Source of the DNA: RGIG1828 sp045592485
GTDB taxonomy: Bacteria > Bacillota > Clostridia > UMGS1810
Length of the DNA stretch: 18,778 bases
Direction of reading: 5' to 3'
NCBI GenBank assembly: GCA_045592485.1
Contig: JAZNUS010000060.1
Location: 1-18,778, forward strand
Part shown: positions 14,959-18,778 of the stretch, one piece after another
Layout of the letters: every line of letters begins with the position of its first letter
How positions within the stretch are numbered: the stretch's first letter is position 1
Position numbers and translations under genes: made by a program
The notes under the pieces: model-generated
What the model was told of the DNA's origin: nothing
What the model saw: the letters and a program-made list of their open reading frames with translations, nothing else
Database searches by the model: none

Positions 14959-15526
14959 AAAAATATGTATATTAATTTTTACTTTAGCTATTATTTTCAG
15001 TAAATCAAGCTTCGTTCAAGCAGAAACGCGAAATGATAGCTTAACCTCATTGACAGATACCGATAATATTACAATCAAAACATCTGCAAAGATGAACGAT
15101 GTAATGGTGGATGAACAAAACATTCATCTGGTCAATGGCGGAGTGTTGAACTGTGCTTTTACAGTACAAAACGACAGCGATTCAGAAAAAAACATTTCTG
15201 TTATTTTTGCTACATACACAGAAAACAATCAGCTTAACTACATAGAATCACTTAATTTTGCAGTTCAAGCCTGCAGTTCAGAAACCAAAAATATAGAATA
15301 TGAATTTGACATTACAAAGGAATCAAAAGGAAAAATAATGTTTTGGAATGGAATATCAAGGCTTATTCCAATCAAGGGATGTTTGTACTTTGATAAAGAA
15401 GGAGCTACAAGTTATTTCTACGATTTGAACAACCGGCTGATTCAAGCGGATAAAGCTGATGGGACATCCATTATCTTAAGTTATGACAGTATGGGAAATC
15501 TTTTGAGAAAAACAGTAAGAAAGTGA
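14951..15526 (+). CDS. Small secreted protein: Ig-like module plus a single C-terminal YD (RHS) repeat
   Basis: 191 aa. A signal peptide is clear (MIKK, hydrophobic run, likely cleavage after VQA, residue 24). Residues ~50-145 form a beta-rich module (LNCAFTVQND, VIFATYTENNQL, KGKIMFWNGISRLIPI) resembling small Ig-like modules of clostridial surface proteins. Residues ~153-191 match one YD/RHS repeat (YFYDLNNRLIQADKADGTS, ILSYDSMGNLLRKTV), after which the protein stops. Its GAGGAGG lies in the leader ORF. The stop is 9 nt from the start of the large RHS gene, so the two are co-transcribed. Role unknown. It could be a companion of the RHS shell, a displaced repeat left by recombination, or a surface protein in its own right. 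The YD repeat at the extreme C-terminus, with no toxin tip, is unusual. Confidence 0.8.
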   Translation: MIKKICILIFTLAIIFSKSSFVQAETRNDSLTSLTDTDNITIKTSAKMNDVMVDEQNIHLVNGGVLNCAFTVQNDSDSEKNISVIFATYTENNQLNYIESLNFAVQACSSETKNIEYEFDITKESKGKIMFWNGISRLIPIKGCLYFDKEGATSYFYDLNNRLIQADKADGTSIILSYDSMGNLLRKTVRK

Positions 15527-15535
15527 GGAATTTCT

Positions 15536-18500
15536 ATGTTTAAAAAAATAATATCATTATTATTATCTGTATCAATAATTTCATCATCTGTGCCTGTGTT
15601 TTCTGCAGATGAGAAAAAACATGAAATTTTTATGAGTGATTATGTGCCCGAAGTTAATTTCACCATTGATGAAGACGGACTTCCGATAATATATGACAAC
15701 GGAAATATATGTTTATCTCCTCTTGAAGAAATAAATCTGCAGAATTCAGACTTGCCGGATGCCATTGAACCGGAAACCATTGAATTTTCTACAGACAAAA
15801 CAAAAGCTCTTATGCCCGATAAATCAGCAAATCCAAATGAAATACATAACTCTCTTTTTGAAAGTATATTTCTGAAGCAAGATGCCGGAGGCAATGCAAA
15901 ATATACAAAATCAAATGACTCAGCCTCTCCAAAAACTGCTTTCTCTCCTGCCGACAGTTCAAGTCGTATTGATAAAATAAATGGACGGGATTCATTTTAT
16001 CTGCAAAATCAGATTCTTAAAACAAATTATGTAGCAGACAGTGTCGGAAGCCAATATGTTGACCCTCTGACAGGAAATCTTACGGTAACCGAAACAGACC
16101 TTATGCTTCCCGGGAAAGACGGTTTTGACCTTAATCTTTCAAGATACTATAGCTTGTCTCAGGCTGAAGCATATACCAAAACAACAACCCTTTGCACTAA
16201 TCCCATTACCGTGATTGTTCCTGAGGGATTATATATTGTAGATGAAACAATATATGATTTTGAAACAGAGACATCAACCACCACTCAGTATGTATATAGT
16301 GATGAAGGCGATGCAAAAAACAGAAAAAATGAAATAGAATCAAGAGATACATACAACGGCAGATATAGTTATAATGCAGACATAAATGAATCGTCAGAAA
16401 ACCAAACGGTAACTTTTAATTATTATTACACATCGGATATAACCTCATCAAGCTATCAGGTTATGAGAAACAACCTGGGCATAGGCTGGTCATGGTGTTT
16501 TCCGTCGGTACAGACAATAAAAGATAATTATTGGGATGAAGATGAATTGCCTTCGGCTCTTTATTATCATAACGGAAAAGGAAGTGTTTTTGAGATTGAT
16601 TGCACCGATGGGAATTATAACAGGTTTAATAACTATACCGGTAAAGATGTTGTATTTGAAATGCTTGTAGATGTAGATGAAGATATATCTGAAACTGCTC
16701 GTATTGACTACATAGTTGAAGAATCGGACGGCAAGAAATATTATTTCGGACCTCGCGGAGAAGTGCGTACAATTACAGATATATACGGAAACAAAATAAC
16801 ATTTGAATATACAGAGATGGATTTTTATGGTGCTGAAAATATGCCTGTAATTGAAAAAATCACGGATACCGTTGGAAGAGAAATAGAATTTGATTATGTG
16901 AAGCATGACGGATATGAACACATTAAGGTAACTGTTACATCTCCTCTTGAACCCGAAAAAACTACGCGTATATCCTACAAAAAAATTCCGGTAAGCATCA
17001 GTGATTATAACGGACAATATATTTCCACAGAGCCAACACTGAATTCGGTAACCTACGCAAACGGAGACACCACAACCTACCTTGCACCCGTCACGGAAGA
17101 AGATGAAGAATTGCGTGCTCTTCCTGTAGTGTTTACCTTTGCAGACAAGTCACCTGTTACAGATCACATTGCACTCACAGAAAGTGTAAACTGCAATTAT
17201 GTATATCTGCTTAAAAACATTGTCCGCCCCCGCTCCCACTCTTCATTTGATTACGAGATATGCGAAAGAAATCTCGGACAGTCGGGAATGAGTCAGGCAT
17301 ACAGAACTGTACGAAAGGCTGAAAACTATTATCTTCAAAATGAGGATACACTGTTTGCATCAGAACCCATTGATGAAACAAGTTATTCATACGACGGTGA
17401 TTACACAGGATATCCGGATTACTGCAACATAGCTGAAATGCCTGAAAACTATACAATTGCAAGCACAACACAAGAAGGGATTAATTCTTCTGTCGAATAT
17501 AACTATCAGAAGATAGAAGATATTATATTTTATGATTACTCACTTTTGCTGAAAGAAAAATTTGTTTATTATGATAATCCTCCAGGTAATTCTCTCTCAG
17601 CAAAATATACTGTAAAAGACTTCTACTGTAAAACACCAATTGAAACACTTATCGAATACAGCAATGAAAACGGATACAGCTATAATTCATATGTTAGAAC
17701 AGAAATAAGTGCTGATCCCGATAAAACCTTTGGCAGACCTTTCTTTGAAGGTGTTGAAACAGACTATGAAACTGCAATGGGAAGCAATCAGACCAAACAC
17801 GGCACTTCATATACATACAATACAAACACAGGATTTCTGCTTTCAAGGTCATGGTATCGTTCAAACGACGAAAGGTGCACGGAACAATATACATATAATT
17901 CAGATAACAGACTATCGGAGATAGAATATGCCGATGGTTCAAAAACTAACTATTCCTATGAATATACCGACGGTAATTTAACAAAGAGAATAACCGAAAC
18001 CACAAATGACACAGGCAAAACAACACTCGAAGAATACTACACAGCCGAAACCGCCTATGCCTATCCGACAATGACAGTTAAAACCGTTACGCCTGAGAAT
18101 GCACGCAGAGCAGAGGTTACAACCTTTACATATGATATGCTTACCGGCAATGTGAAATCGTCAACAGACACCAATGGCAATACCACATATTACGAATATG
18201 ACGAAATCGGCAGAAATACAAAAATAATATATCCCATATATACAACATACAGTGAATTTGACAACAAAAATGTTGAAATTCTTCCTGTAAAAAATATGGA
18301 ATATTCTGATAAGTATATATCTTACGGAATTTTAACATCACAAGACACCGGTCTTAAAGTAAACGAAGTAAAAGAAACAATTCTTTATTACTATGTGAAT
18401 GGCGAAGATGCTTCCGACCCTGTAAACCTTGATTATGATGAATTACCTGTGACTTACGCATATGTTGGGTATAATTATTATCTTGGAACAGGAGAGCTTG

Positions 18501-18778
18501 TGAGAAGTATTATCCAGGATGAGCTTAATCAAAGCACTCAACCCGTTCTGCTTACAACAAATTATTATTACAACACCTATGAAAAATCCGTTACGGTAAC
18601 CAATCCTCAGGGACATTCCTCGAAAACCTTCTATGACGGAATGGGAAGAGTTTTTAAAACTGAGGATGAGTTTGACAACTGGCATATAATGGAGTATAAT
18701 GGAGACGGAAACGGAGACGGCTTCAAGACACTTTCATATTTTGTTCCTGCATCAGACAGAAGCAAAAAAGAAAATGTT
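15536..18778 (+). CDS. Secreted RHS/YD-repeat wall-associated protein, N-terminal part (runs off the window)
   Basis: Open from ATG 15536 to the window edge, 1081 codons without a stop; the C-terminus is missing. GTGAGG (15523-15528) precedes the ATG. A signal peptide is present (MFKKIISLLLSVSIISSS..., cleavage likely after FSA, residue 24). A low-complexity, charged linker follows to ~170. Residues ~172-205 carry the typical RHS entry motif (VDPLTGNLTVTETDLMLPG, then FDLNLSRYY), and NLGIGWSWCFP lies at ~307-317. GKKYYFGPRGEVRTITDIYG and further beta strands build the body. Clear YD repeats begin around 790 (YTYNSDNRLSEIEYADGS) and recur at ~862-900 (FTYDMLTGNVKSSTDTNGNT) and ~1022-1065 (TFYDGMGRVFKTEDEFDN). 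RHS proteins build a hollow beta shell that, in polymorphic toxins, encloses a variable C-terminal toxin. Any toxin or immunity gene would lie beyond 18778. Confidence 0.9.
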   Translation, partial: MFKKIISLLLSVSIISSSVPVFSADEKKHEIFMSDYVPEVNFTIDEDGLPIIYDNGNICLSPLEEINLQNSDLPDAIEPETIEFSTDKTKALMPDKSANPNEIHNSLFESIFLKQDAGGNAKYTKSNDSASPKTAFSPADSSSRIDKINGRDSFYLQNQILKTNYVADSVGSQYVDPLTGNLTVTETDLMLPGKDGFDLNLSRYYSLSQAEAYTKTTTLCTNPITVIVPEGLYIVDETIYDFETETSTTTQYVYSDEGDAKNRKNEIESRDTYNGRYSYNADINESSENQTVTFNYYYTSDITSSSYQVMRNNLGIGWSWCFPSVQTIKDNYWDEDELPSALYYHNGKGSVFEIDCTDGNYNRFNNYTGKDVVFEMLVDVDEDISETARIDYIVEESDGKKYYFGPRGEVRTITDIYGNKITFEYTEMDFYGAENMPVIEKITDTVGREIEFDYVKHDGYEHIKVTVTSPLEPEKTTRISYKKIPVSISDYNGQYISTEPTLNSVTYANGDTTTYLAPVTEEDEELRALPVVFTFADKSPVTDHIALTESVNCNYVYLLKNIVRPRSHSSFDYEICERNLGQSGMSQAYRTVRKAENYYLQNEDTLFASEPIDETSYSYDGDYTGYPDYCNIAEMPENYTIASTTQEGINSSVEYNYQKIEDIIFYDYSLLLKEKFVYYDNPPGNSLSAKYTVKDFYCKTPIETLIEYSNENGYSYNSYVRTEISADPDKTFGRPFFEGVETDYETAMGSNQTKHGTSYTYNTNTGFLLSRSWYRSNDERCTEQYTYNSDNRLSEIEYADGSKTNYSYEYTDGNLTKRITETTNDTGKTTLEEYYTAETAYAYPTMTVKTVTPENARRAEVTTFTYDMLTGNVKSSTDTNGNTTYYEYDEIGRNTKIIYPIYTTYSEFDNKNVEILPVKNMEYSDKYISYGILTSQDTGLKVNEVKETILYYYVNGEDASDPVNLDYDELPVTYAYVGYNYYLGTGELVRSIIQDELNQSTQPVLLTTNYYYNTYEKSVTVTNPQGHSSKTFYDGMGRVFKTEDEFDNWHIMEYNGDGNGDGFKTLSYFVPASDRSKKENV

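Overview
The window looks like the chromosome of a low- to mid-GC, spore-forming Gram-positive anaerobe of the class Clostridia, most likely Oscillospirales-like. The evidence is purine-rich Shine-Dalgarno sites, sigma-A promoters with 17-nt spacers, an S-layer-homology exoprotein, a B. subtilis-type phosphoglucomutase, a SleC-like spore-cortex-lytic cassette and a secreted Clostridium-type RHS protein. No phage, IS transposase, CRISPR array or plasmid gene is visible.

Layout: (1) Positions 1-480 hold no gene but a dense set of long inverted repeats and hairpins, then a good sigma-A promoter. (2) 619-4497, plus strand: a ~990-aa secreted SLH-domain protein and a VanW-family protein. (3) 4575-11416, plus strand, housekeeping block: phosphoglucomutase (pgcA), ribosomal protein L31 (rpmE) with a strong terminator, then a tightly spaced run typA - ung - serine hydrolase - SGNH esterase that ends at a long-stem terminator. 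(4) 11613-11767, minus strand: tRNA-Pro(GGG) and tRNA-Arg(CCT), with their own promoter and terminator. (5) 11911-12134: a MITE-like palindromic repeat with no gene. (6) 12146-14253, minus strand: three overlapping or abutting genes. They read as a spore cortex-lytic enzyme of the SleC type broken into separate cistrons: prodomain-like protein; SpoIID-like lytic domain with two peptidoglycan-binding modules; and a protein with two more modules. (7) About 650 nt of AT-rich non-coding DNA. (8) 14902-18778, plus strand: an 18-codon leader ORF, a small secreted protein ending in a single YD repeat, and the first 1081 codons of a secreted RHS/YD-repeat protein that runs off the window.

The window combines core functions (glycolytic sugar-phosphate interconversion, translation, uracil repair) with a cell-surface and spore-wall set (SLH protein, VanW, SleC-like cassette, RHS proteins). 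The two most notable items are the split SleC-like operon and the small YD-repeat protein translationally coupled between an 18-codon leader and the RHS gene. All assignments come from reading motifs by eye; no database search was run.
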